A program made the position numbers and the translations under genes. This document shows, one piece after another, positions 54,498 to 64,000 of a DNA stretch of 64,000 nucleotides. Source of the DNA: Corylus avellana (taxonomy: Eukaryota; Streptophyta; Magnoliopsida; Fagales; Betulaceae); NCBI RefSeq assembly GCF_901000735.1, contig NC_081547.1:17286013-17350012 (forward strand), written 5' to 3'. Position 1 is the stretch's first letter. Each line of letters begins with the position of its first letter. The notes under the pieces were generated by a model that was not told the DNA's origin, searched no databases, and was given only the letters and a program-made list of their open reading frames with translations.

Positions 54498-55976
54498 TGT
54501 TACAAATACCTACCTAAATTAATAGGCAAATATTCGCTACGTTTTACTCGTAAACGCACAAGATCAAAATGATAGTATAGCAGGCAAATACGAGATCATT
54601 CCCATGAGGATTGGTAAATTATGCTTAGAAGTAAATTCCTATTTAATTAATGGGTTTAAAACAATTGTCACAAATTTAATTAAACTAAAGAAATAGCATA
54701 AAAGATAAACTAAACTAAAAAGGATTAGGGTTTTGAAATCCATCACTAACCATACTCAAATAAGATTAACAATATGCCAATATTCAAATTATCTCTAGAT
54801 ATTCAATGTTTGTCAACCTAAGGGCATTGTATCTACTCCTTAACTATTAATTTTCCTAAACAACGAACTAAGCATGATATCTACTCTAGTTCTTTTCTTC
54901 CCCAAAGGATTTCGCATGGTATCTACTAAGTTGTTCTTTAAGGAAGCATAAATCTATGAAAATCGACGACCACACAAGGCCTAGGGCATGGTATGTACTC
55001 CCAGTTCCCCATGTTGATTAGCCCAAGAACCTATGATAGGGTTCTTTTGTCACTTTTTTAAGCCCAGGACTCGATCATCCAAATTGACTTAAATAACATA
55101 GATCCAAACACATGCATATGACCAAACAAATTCATATGAAGAATTTAAGTAAACAGGAAGTAATCAAATTAAATACCCAAAAGATAATTGTAGCAAAGGC
55201 GCTAATATTGAAATCCTAAACAAATATGATTAGGGCTTCAAACTAACTCTAATTAAAATACTAACTACATAACAAAATAAAAGGGGAAGAGAAGAAAAAC
55301 CCAAACTCCTCTTGATCTAGCTTTCAGTTCTTTTTCAGAGCTTGTGTCTGCTTTTTCACACTTTATTCTAAAGAATATAGGGTCTATTTATAAGGATAAG
55401 AAAACCCTAGAAGTACTAGAAATCCCAGAAAAATCATACCTCAATTTCCTAGTCAAATTAGGAAGCAATCCAAGTACAAATCGGAATAGGATTCGTTTAG
55501 ATTTGCTTTCTTTTATTGCGAGACAATTTTGGCATAGCAAACATCCAAATTAGGCAAATCCTATTTCAGAGTGATTTGTAGCATTTTGAGTTAGCTTTCC
55601 AATTCCGCTCAAGTCACCTCAATCCGATACTTGAACAGAATATTATGGTCACAATACTGAGACATGTGCAAAATCCAAATTTGATTTTGATTCCAATTAG
55701 AGAAATTTCGGTTTAATCATTTCCTTGATTTGATTAAACTTAACGACGTCATATAAGTCCTCTATTATGATTGATTAAGCTTAACCATATCTTCTAGGTC
55801 TTCTCAAAGTGTGCTTTAAGCTTGGAATTCTCCATAAATGCTTTTTTTTTTTCTTCAAAAACCCTAAAAACACAATAAAACACAAAAGACAAGACAAAAC
55901 ATCAAATAATAACAAAACTAAGAGCCTAACATATGTGAATTAAGTTGCTAAAATATGTATATTGTAGCACTTATCA
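54498..55976 (-). mobile_element. Solo LTR, family A3, inside the old copia gag
   Basis: Plus-strand ends TGTTACAAATACC and GCACTTATCA. GCTGC is duplicated exactly (54490-54494 and 55977-55981), with three extra bases TAT on the left. Same general design as A1/A2 (CCTAAATTAATAGGC end block, four spaced GGCATGGTATCTACTCC-like motifs at 54820-55005) but clearly diverged, and without the CpG-rich array. Confidence 0.85.
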
Positions 55977-55981
55977 GCTGC

Positions 55982-56427
55982 AGTGACTGAAGTTGGAGCT
56001 TTAGATGGGAAATCCTCGATCTTGACTGAGATGGTAACCGATTGGCAAGGTAATCCCAAGCCAATTTGGATGTATTCAACACATACATCAAAGACATGAT
56101 TGTGGGATTCAAGGAGCAGAGGATCTAGCTGAGAATGTGCTGGTCCTTTTTCTGCCATATTGCATAGGCAGGATTTGGGCTCCACTCGGCAGTAGTTGAA
56201 TCAATCACGAACTGTGGTGGACATGGCTCAGAACCATCCACAATCCCCACAAGTTCGTAGCACTTGAGAGTGGGTAGAAATTGTGAAACCCACGCCAAAT
56301 AGTTAGGGCCATCAAGTTTGGTACCAACAACTTGTGGAATATTTGCCAGAATAGAGGTGATTGCAGAGACATCACCAGCAGATGTGTTTGAAGAGGGAGT
56401 TTTGGATGAAGAACCAGAATCAGCCAT
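55982..56427 (-). pseudogene. Old copia Gag N-terminus
   Basis: From a Met at 56427 (MADSGSSSKTPSSNTSAGDV) it reads TKLDGPNYLAWVSQFLPTLK, YELVGIVDGSEPCPPQF and NPAYAIWQKKDQHILS, the standard copia Gag start. An upstream in-frame ATG overlaps the PBS at 56463. After a frameshift near 56120 the rest runs to the A3 solo LTR. Confidence 0.85.
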
Positions 56428-56449
56428 TGGAGTAGCGTTAGCTATATTT

Positions 56450-56462
56450 GGCTCTGATACCA
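56450..56462 (-). other. Primer-binding site of the old copia
   Basis: Minus strand TGGTATCAGAGCC, adjacent to the 5' LTR, complementary to initiator Met-tRNA. Confidence 0.9.
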
Positions 56463-56879
56463 TGAAAATTATGGGAGAGAATTGTTTTGGTGAACTTAAC
56501 CAAAACAGAGCTGCGTATGTTTATTTATATTGATGTACAAGGAGTACCTTGAAAAGGTAAGATACAATGCTTAAGGAAACAGTATCCGACCTATACTACC
56601 AAATACAACTCAAGATGTAAAGAGAATATACATAAGGAAAAATATAAGACACAGATGGAAGAGTATCAATTGTGTGTGAGTCAGGTAGGAGAAGATCACA
56701 ATCTGACACAATCTGATTCTTGAGAAATCTTGGACAGCTGCTAGTATGAGTCTGGAAGTAAACCCTTGTGGTACACGAATGGGAAGTCCTATGCTTGTGA
56801 TGCACGACTTCATGCTTGGGAGTCATGTACAAAGTCTTGGGTCTTCTTGGAGAGGCTCGTGTTCTCTATGAGCTTAACA
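56463..56879 (-). repeat. 5' LTR of the old copia
   Basis: Plus-strand ends TGAAAATTATGGG and GAGCTTAACA, 417 bp. Followed by A then ATTAC, the TSD. Confidence 0.9.
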
Positions 56880-56949
56880 ATTACTTGTTGTACGAACAAT
56901 CATATCATTGGCTGTAGGGAAAAACTTTTTCTTTTTGCTCCTCCTCAGA

Positions 56950-57711
56950 AAAAAAAAATGTGATAAACTTGAGGGATCTTGAAACCTTCAGATATTCCAT
57001 GCCCTCCACTTCCTTTATATCGCCATTCCCTCTCCTAACCTCCTTTATACTCCTCAATAGTCCTGATGCCGTCTCTAGCAATCTCCACGTGCAATCTGAA
57101 TTCTCGTGCCCCTTCGAACTCAACCTAATTAACTCCCCCTCTTTCATGTTCTCTTTTCTACCTTCGGCAACCACCGGAACAGCAATTGTACAAGCATGAA
57201 ATTCCTGAATTGGAGAGAAACCGACGGCAATACAAAATGATGCAAACAACATTGGCTTTGCAATGCATTTGAGTACGTTGCTACCGAAATTTGCATAATG
57301 TGCAATCAAGTTGAATGATTTTTGGTAAGGAAATTGAGAATTCGAGCTGCTACAATCTTAAAGAAGTGATTCCTCTTCTTGGTACTCGAAATTTGAGCTG
57401 GTAGAGGCTTCCACAATTGATATTGCTCTTGGGTTTTCAAATTTGGTTCTTCTAGAAGCTTATGGGAAGCTAATTGAGCTGGAATGACTACCAAATGGGA
57501 AGACATTTGATGCTTTTTTGTGAGGTTTGGTGAAGATTCTTTGGTTTCGAATGTGGCCTTTCGTGGTGAGTGACAGAGATGAAGGGGATCGAAAGGGAGG
57601 TGGGCATATATGTAGGTGAACGGATTGGTTGGTGGAAGTGAGAAGAGAATGGCATCCATGAGAAAGAGTCTAAGGGAAGGGAAAGCCAATGGGAGTAGTA
57701 ATAGCATCCAT
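56950..57711 (-). pseudogene. FTSHI5: First-exon fragment of an FTSHI5-like gene (chloroplast FtsH-type inactive protease)
   Basis: One minus-strand frame runs from MDAITTPIGFPFP (start 57711) through a Ser/Thr-rich, transit-peptide-like stretch to NVLKCIAKPMLFASFCIAVG, FSPIQEF, SDCTWRLLETASGLLRSIKE and VRRGNGDIKEVE. The second half follows the N-terminal membrane segment and following helix of plant FTSHI5-type proteins (CIA.G.SPI..F, SD.TRRLLETVS.LL..IE.VR..NG...EV). Stops follow FPFP, ISFP and ESLL, and similarity ends near 57000. About 240 of well over 1000 expected residues are present and no AAA domain follows, so it is a dead fragment. Assignment is from recalled family sequence; an alignment would settle it. 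Confidence 0.6.
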
Positions 57712-58024
57712 TGTAAGGTTTTGATGAGAAACAGAGACACACATACACAAGGGTTTAAGGAGAAGTGAAAGAGGGTAAGGTGAGGTTTTGAAAAGAGAAA
57801 CAGTGACCAACTCTAGTTGTTTAGATATATCCTTTTTCTTTTTCTTTTTTCTCCTCATTTTTTTAACAAGTATAAATAATATTGTTTTTTTTGGGGGAAA
57901 ATATATTTTACCCAATGAACTATTCACCAATTTGCACTTTTAACCGCAATGTTTAAAAAGTGACACTTTACCCCCCTTAAACTTCCAAATTGTTGCAATT
58001 CAACCATTCTGACTTTTTTTTCTT

Positions 58025-58752
58025 GGGAAAGTCCACATAACTCCCTCAAACTACCACTCAATTGACAATGTTCCCCCCAAACTTTCAATTGTGACAATGT
58101 TCCCCCCAAACTACCAAAAATTGTCAATGTTCCCCCCAATGACGAAATTACCCTTAATAAAATATAAACAAAAATACTAAAACTTCTAGAAAAAACCTAA
58201 AACTAACAAAAAAAAAAAATCCAAACTTGGCCAATTTTTTCCTTTTTAAAATCAATTTTATAAGAAAAAAATTAAAAAAATTTCGATTTTTTATTTTATA
58301 TAAAAATTGAAAATTTTCGTTTATTTTATTTTATTTTTGTTTTATAATTTTATTTAAATAAAAATTTACCTTTAAAAAAATTAAATTTTCGCTTAATAAA
58401 ATGAAATTTTTTGTTTTTTAAAACTAAATAAAAAAAAATAGTTTTTTTAAAAAATAAAAATTTCCGTTTTAAAAAAAAAATAAAAATTTTTGTTTAAATT
58501 TTTTTAAAAAAATATTATTTTTAAATTAAAATTTTTCGTTTTTTTAAAAAATAATTAAAAAAAAATTTAAAATTTATAGGGATATTTTTGTCTTATTGAT
58601 AAATCTATAGGGGCATTTTTGTCTTATTGCTAGCCTTGGGGGGGACATTGACAATGTTTTGGTAGTTTGGAGGGGACATTGTCACAATTGAAAGTTTGAG
58701 GGGTACATTGTTAATTGGGTGGTAGTTTAAGGGGGGTATGTGGACTTTACCC
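58025..58752. mobile_element. Inner foldback element with CAATGTTCCCCCCAAACT repeats
   Basis: Left arm (58025-58150) GGGAAAGTCCACATAACTCC, with three CAATGTTCCCCCCAA-type words, pairs with the right arm (58628-58752), which holds their reverse complements and ends GTATGTGGACTTTACCC. The centre (58150-58560) is nearly pure A/T. Confidence 0.8.
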
Positions 58753-58918
58753 TTTTTTTTTTTTCCCAAAATGCCCACATCCCAACTTAAAAAAAAAATA
58801 AAAAATAAAAAATTAAATGGCCACCCCCAGGTCCAACTGAGGTGGTTGGCCACCTCTTAATTTTTAATTTTTTTTTTCTTTTAACTTGGGATGTTGGCAT
58901 TTTGGGAAAAAAAAAAAA
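58753..58918. repeat. Near-perfect palindrome, about 165 bp
   Basis: TTTTCCCAAAATGCCCACAT/CCCAACTTAA on the left pairs with TTAACTTGGGATGTTGGCAT/TTTGGGAAAA on the right. The loop has GGCCACCCC...GGTGGTTGGCC, itself self-complementary. It could fold into a stable hairpin. Confidence 0.8.
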
Positions 58919-59061
58919 TGAAAGTCCAATTCTGGCTTGAGTTTTGAAAGTTTTTTTTTTTTTTTTTGGGGAGAGGGGAGGTAAAGTGTCATTTTTTTTA
59001 AACATTGGGATTAAAAGTGCAAATAGATGCATAGTTCATGAGGGTAAAATGTATTGTCCCC

Positions 59062-61844
59062 TTTTAGTTTTAAAAAATAATAATAAAGGCTAGAAATTTT
59101 TCAAAAAAGTTAGGAAAAAATACAAAATCAGCTTACACCCATTTACAATAAACTAAATGCAGTATAATATGCTGAGAGTTTATTGTGATATGCGTGATGA
59201 CAAATAAGTTCTTATACTTAATTTTTGTCCTAATTTTTTACGAAAACATGTCATATTAGCATCAATCAAATTATGACATATGTCCTTCGTGCTAACAAAT
59301 TATAAAAATTATTTTTAAAAAGCAGGAAGATGGGGTGGCTTGACCATCTCATTTGACCAAATTTGTTATTATCAATGTGCGCCGGTCCAATTGATCTTAC
59401 TCTTTAGATTTTGTATTAGCCTATTGGATGATATTTGTGGGATTGTGACAAGATCTAAGGATCGATCAAACAACATGGATCTTCTATCATCCTTCAAATT
59501 CAAAGCGTGACATGGTATCGTTGGTTAAATTAGAATACAAAATCAAGTGTTCAATCCCAAGTATGCAGTCCTCACAGAGGCAATAGATATCACCATGGTA
59601 TGAGATGAGATAACAAATGGAAGTACATGTACCACCAAATCTTGATTTTCATTGCCAAATCTATGAGTCATGACTCATGAGTAGTTGAGATATAGTAGTT
59701 CAGAGTATGTGTACCATCTCTCGTAGGGTTAAATTATTGTTCTAACATGTATTCATGGTTTAACAACTTTGATTAGTTTCATTTAAACTCACTTACTCAT
59801 CAAAACGGAGATGGTCACTCAATCCAACTTATGTCTATAAAATTATTGGAATCACACGCCAAACTAATCACAAACTGCCTTGCAACCATAATCTACATTA
59901 AATGTGTCAATAATTAAAAAAAAAAATAAATAAATAAATAAATAAATTGAGAACAACAAAAAAAGAGAGTAGAAATTACAAACAAAAACACACAAATGTT
60001 AATAATAAGTTGGTCGAGCTAACCCTTTGGGCACAGTGGGGGCCGAACCACGCTTAAGGGCAAAAACAAAATCAAACAATTAGGGTTTGGCCCAGCCATG
60101 TATTGACCCGAACAATCAACTATACTGAGATAGCTTGGTTATAAGGTTAATTGGACTTTTGGGTAAACAGTACATGAACGTTAGGCACAATAGTACTAAA
60201 CACTCGCTGCACTGCAGGCCTGCTTTTACAAAGCTCACAGCTTTTCCTACCCAACAAATACCCCCTTCTATGCCCTTCGCCAACCCATTCTACCCTATGA
60301 GCCCTAGAGAAACCCTGCTTGAGTGTTGTTGTGAGATTTTGAGGGATTTGTTGGGGATTCTTGAAGAAGGAGGAGGAACCTCTTGAGGATTCTTATTGTG
60401 TGGAGGTAATCACTTCTCTCTAGTTTTTTTTCTTAAGTTGTTATACTAGCTTGGTATTTTTGCAGTAGCTTAGTTGATAAGAATCTTGAAGTATAGGTCT
60501 TAACCTCGTTTCAAGCGCTTGTTTTCAATTAGGCATATTTCTTGTTGCATGGTGATGTGTTTTGGGTTAGGATGCATTCGAGATCCTTTTTGTAGCTTTA
60601 GAACTAGATTAGAATTACTTAGGAAATCATTGGGCCAAATGGAGTTCTACTTGAAACTTTGTGGCCGAACATTCGGCCTCGAGCTCGAATGTTCGCCCAA
60701 AAGTGTTTTAAGGGATGTATGCCCATTTTGTCCAAACGATCATACAGTAGCATCTGTTATCAAAGTTCCAGGATTTAGGTTCATTTTAGCTTGGACTTAG
60801 AATTAATACTAGGATTTGCACAATTTTAGAGAATTTGGAACCAGAGGGATTTTTGGAGGATTTATATGACCCGGGTGAGTATAAACTCACATGATACTAG
60901 TAGTTATTTTTTCCGCATTGCACGATTATTTTGTGGACCAAATATTCATTTTTACAACTCTCATGAAACACATTTTTGCTATGCTATGAATTCTACATTT
61001 TGTGAAAGTGTCCTACTTAACAAGATAATGAACATGATGAGATTGTAAAAGCATGCATGTAAAATATGGACAAGACTACTTGCATCGTATGACATGGTAC
61101 ACCGGTACGTGTGGCATAACGGCCATGGGCTTACTATACATATTAACTCTATGATCAAATGTGTATGTGGATGTGTAATATGGGCTTTGGATCTAATGGT
61201 TATTTCAGGACTAGCACAGTTTTAACAGGCGAGTCACTATAGGACGTATATCATTTGTAGCGTGGGCCGCCTGATGTCAGATTCGGTTGGGCTGCTAGTG
61301 TTATGAATGGTATCATACAATGGTCAAAGCACTGATAATGTATTACAGGTGCATCGGGACAGCGCCAACCCTACTGAGAAGTAGTAATATCTTGGGTAGA
61401 CCATACAGTTGAACTATCATTGATTTACATGATTATAGAATGTACTATATCTATGCTACATTCATGAATAACTATCATGCCAAAATGCTGCATAATTTAT
61501 CAAATAGAGTTCATCATTAAATGGCATAAGTACCAAGTGCATTTTTACTCACTAAGTCTTTAGACTTACCCTCGTATTTCCCCCTCCCTCCATTATGTAT
61601 AAATTGCGCGGTTTAGCTAGCCTAGCAGAAGATGAATTCTGTCAGCCAATTTGTGGTAGCGAAGGACCTGATACGAGTCATCTTTGAGGATTTACACCCA
61701 GTATCAAATCCATGTAGGACAATGGAGGATCCACCTGATTGGAGATGATCGAGATCATAATTATGTTAGCTTTACTTAGACTTAGGCATTGATGTTATTT
61801 CAAGACAATTACTTGTGGTCTGTAATATCTTGGTGACTGGTCGT
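59062..61844. other. Unassigned region, probably old retroelement noncoding DNA
   Basis: No convincing gene. A GAACATTCGGCCTCGAGCTC...GAATGTTCG inverted repeat lies at 60667-60697, TAGAGAAACCCTGC at 60305, and (AAAT)n at 59918-59946. The 60.0-61.8 kb stretch has the feel of an LTR/leader of a gypsy element (TCACTAAGTCTTTAGACTTA near 61548), but I find no paired LTR, PBS or TSD. Confidence 0.3.
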
Positions 61845-63175
61845 TGTTGTTCAAATTTATTTAACTTGCAAGTGCACGAATCAATTGAAGTTAATGGATT
61901 GCAAGTGCGAGGTCGATCCCACAGAGAATTGTATTTTTGAAAGAATAATTTATATCTAAACTAATTAAATCCTAATCTAGTTCTAAAAGGGTTTTGATTT
62001 TTGAGTTTTGAAAATTAAAGGATAAACATAAACTAAATAAAATAAGTAAATCTAAGGATAAAGGTACTAAGGTTTGGGAATTCACACTCACCAAATCATA
62101 ACAACATACTTTATGTTCATCAATATTAATCCAAAGTTCTCACAAATTAAATCATAGATATGTTTTACTATGCTTCAAAGAATTAATCAAAACCATCCCA
62201 TGTATCCATTCATTGACCAAATCACAAAAGGAATCCAAATTCAATTGAAACACTAGATGTATCCATAGAACAAATCACAAGGGATATCCAATTTTTATGA
62301 GTTAAAAGCCAAGCAATTAATCATATGAAATTATCTCAAATCATCACATGTATCCTTGAATCACAAAAGATATCCAAGAATCACTCCATATAATTGATTA
62401 GAAGTAAAACAATATAAAACCCAATAAAATCAGAATAATAAAAACTTACATAAAAGTGATGTTGTTCTTCATCGGTGAGGCTTCATCCCCAACCTTAGTT
62501 GGGAATTTAGCTCCACATAAAAATAAAACCTAAACTAAAGAAAACCTAAACTAAAAAGAGAAAAATTGTAGAATTTTGCTCTCTAAGATTGTGTATCTTT
62601 TCTTGAATGCAAAGAAGTCTATTTATAGGCTTAGGGAAGTCCTAGAAGCCCAAGTAAACCTAGATAATTCGAACGTCTGTCTCCCAGTCAAAATAGAAGT
62701 CTGAAATCGGAATAGGATTCATCCAGATTGTGTCCTTTAATTGTGGGGCGATTTTGGCATAGAAACCGTCTGAATTAGGAAAATCATATTCATAACAAAT
62801 TGTAGTATTTGAGTTAGCTTTCCAATGCCGTTTGAATCACTTCAATCCGATATTTGAACAGAGAGTTATGATCAAAATACTATGACGTGTACAGAATCTG
62901 AATTTGAATCCAATCCGAAATCTTATCCAATCTGAACTTTAATCTGATTTAACTTTTTCTTGGATTTGGTTAGACTTAACCACACAATCTTGGTCTTCTC
63001 AAAGTATTCTTTCTTCCAAACTTTGCATTTTTCCCTTTAAAGCTGCAGTTTTTCTTCAATGACCTACAAAATACTAAAAACACAAAACTAACACAAAATA
63101 TTAAATAACGACACAGCTAAAGGATTAACTAATGTAAATAAAGGGGTCCAAATATGCAATATTTGGCACTTATCA
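61845..63175 (-). mobile_element. Solo LTR, family C (1331 bp)
   Basis: Exact TSD GTCGT (61840-61844 and 63176-63180). Plus-strand ends TGTTGTTCAAATT and GCACTTATCA. Matches 14556-15705 and 44215-45576 across the length. Confidence 0.93.
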
Positions 63176-63180
63176 GTCGT

Positions 63181-63704
63181 TGACCGATATATTTGAGGAT
63201 CTATCTATATGATGATGCTTTCTGATTACTCTAGTTATTGTGATTGTGGTTTTTTAGTTTTTTCTATCTCTATCATATGGTTAAAAGTCTTCCATTGTAG
63301 TCTCTCTCTTAAGAAAGGTTATGATCCCTAAGTCTTGTTCTGTGAGGGACAAGGCTGGGAGGCGAACCATGGAATTAATTACCAGTTAAGTGATTTTCAT
63401 GGGGCATTACTGGTATTATAGCCTTATGCTCCGAAGACTGTAATAGGGTTTTTCATTTCATAAACAAACTCTGTGTTGTGTTTGTATTGATGCTTTAATT
63501 TCGCTGTGCATATTTTATCTTTGTTGTCTTTCTTAATTCCATATTTTGTTTATTTGGCAATTAGAGGTAGAACTCGATCCTAGTAATTTTTCACAGTTAT
63601 TACACCATAAAAGTGTAATAAAAGTATTGTTTGGTTAATAAAAGGTGGTACTGCCAAAGGTTATTGCCTAGGTGTTTTAATGGAGAAAACTAATGCTTTA
63701 TAGG
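63181..63704. other. Unassigned spacer between two family-C LTRs
   Basis: Continues the sequence left of the solo LTR (GGTCGT...TGACCGATATATTTGAGG). No gene seen. Confidence 0.35.
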
Positions 63705-64000
63705 TGTTGTGCAAATTTATTTAACTCGCAAGTGCACGAATCAATTGTAGTTTAATGGATTGCAAGTGCGAGGTCGATCCCACAGAGAATTGTATTTTTG
63801 AAAGAACAATTTATATCTAAACTAATTAAATCCTAATCTAGTTCCAAAAGGGTTTTGATTTTTGAGTTTTGAAAATTAAAGGATAAGCATAAACTAAATA
63901 AAATAAGTAAATCTAAGGATAAAGGTACTAAGGTTTGGGAATTCACACTCACCAAATCATAACAACATGCTTTATGTTCATCAATATTAATCCGAAGTTC
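63705..64000 (-). repeat. Family-C LTR, cut by the window end
   Basis: Starts TGTTGTGCAAATTT. Its 296 visible bases differ from 61845-62140 at about nine positions. Whether it is solo or part of an element cannot be seen. Confidence 0.85.

Larger units (their letters stand above)
43237..56880 (-). mobile_element. Old Ty1/copia element, minus strand, with four nested insertions
   Basis: 417-bp LTRs at 43237-43653 (3') and 56463-56879 (5') differ at roughly 40 positions by eye. ATTAC lies at 43232-43236 and 56881-56885 as TSD, with one extra A on the right. The PBS TGGTATCAGAGCC is on minus at 56450-56462. In minus-strand order: gag, protease, a deletion of most of integrase, RT, RNase H. Insertions at 44215-45576, 46001-50870, 51603-52863 and 54498-55976 split it. 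Without them the element is about 4.7 kb. Confidence 0.9.
57893..59061. mobile_element. Foldback/MULE-like MITE with long terminal inverted repeats
   Basis: About 83 bp at 57893-57975 pair with 58978-59061 in inverted orientation: shared words TTTTACCC, ATGAACTAT, TTTGCACTTTTAA, CAATGTTTAAAAA and TGACACTTTACC. The TIRs extend more loosely to about 130 bp. No clear TSD; no coding. It contains two further inverted-repeat units. Confidence 0.75.

Noticed and set aside
59505..59565. SINE-like or TRIM-like segment (TGGTATCGTTGG and GTGTTCAATCCC)
   Set aside because: Box-like words at a plausible distance, but no tail, TSD or paired LTR could be found.
1..64000. CRISPR arrays, operons, rRNA or organellar DNA
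   Set aside because: No regular repeat-spacer array, rRNA or organelle-like gene order is present; the repeats seen are transposon termini and microsatellites.

Overview
The window is nuclear DNA of a flowering plant, most likely a woody eudicot (the exact taxon cannot be read from it). It holds one apparently intact host gene: a five-exon isochorismatase/nicotinamidase-like gene at 39200-40169. It also holds fragments of two others: a duplicated terminal exon of that same gene at about 600, and a decayed first exon resembling the chloroplast FTSHI5 gene at about 57 kb. Most of the rest is transposable elements, many nested inside one another. Boundaries below come from terminal repeats, primer-binding sites (PBS) and target-site duplications (TSDs) read by eye.

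Layout. 1-3.7 kb: unassigned edge, the duplicated gene tail, and a 1.56-kb hAT-like element inserted into it. 3.7-7.3 kb: a 5'-truncated L1-type LINE. 8.0 kb: a tRNA-derived SINE with a 17-bp TSD. 8.5-10.9 kb: a short LTR element with gag but no pol (TR-GAG type). 11.1-36.2 kb: one large minus-strand Ty3/gypsy element of Tat type ('D'), inserted in the reverse transcriptase of a minus-strand LINE and filled by later Athila-type insertions. These are element C (minus), element A2 (plus) inside C's integrase, a solo LTR inside A2's 3' LTR, a second solo LTR of the same family in opposite orientation inside the first, a truncated LTR B' and element B (plus). 36.2-38.4 kb: the rest of that LINE, carrying a 280-bp TRIM and a Harbinger-like MITE. 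38.9-40.2 kb: the host gene. 40.3-41.6 kb: two further hAT-like elements.

43.2-56.9 kb: an old minus-strand Ty1/copia element (417-bp LTRs, roughly 90% identical, TSD ATTAC). It is interrupted by a type-C solo LTR, a young nearly intact copia element (46001-50870, 251-bp LTRs with 2 differences, one premature stop), a one-ended CACTA fragment with a palindromic subterminal array, and a type-A3 solo LTR. 57.0-57.7 kb: FTSHI5-like pseudogene. 57.9-59.1 kb: three foldback elements packed together. 59-64 kb: unassigned sequence with two type-C LTRs.

How the parts relate. The Athila-like elements A2, B and C have different LTRs but share a conserved noncoding stretch between pol and the 3' LTR, and several share CpG-rich GATCGAGCGCAC-like arrays. 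The back-to-back type-A1 LTRs at 21.9-24.6 kb form a potential hairpin with arms of about 1.26 kb. Nearly all older elements are inactive (stops, frameshifts, deletions). Only the young copia looks recently mobile.
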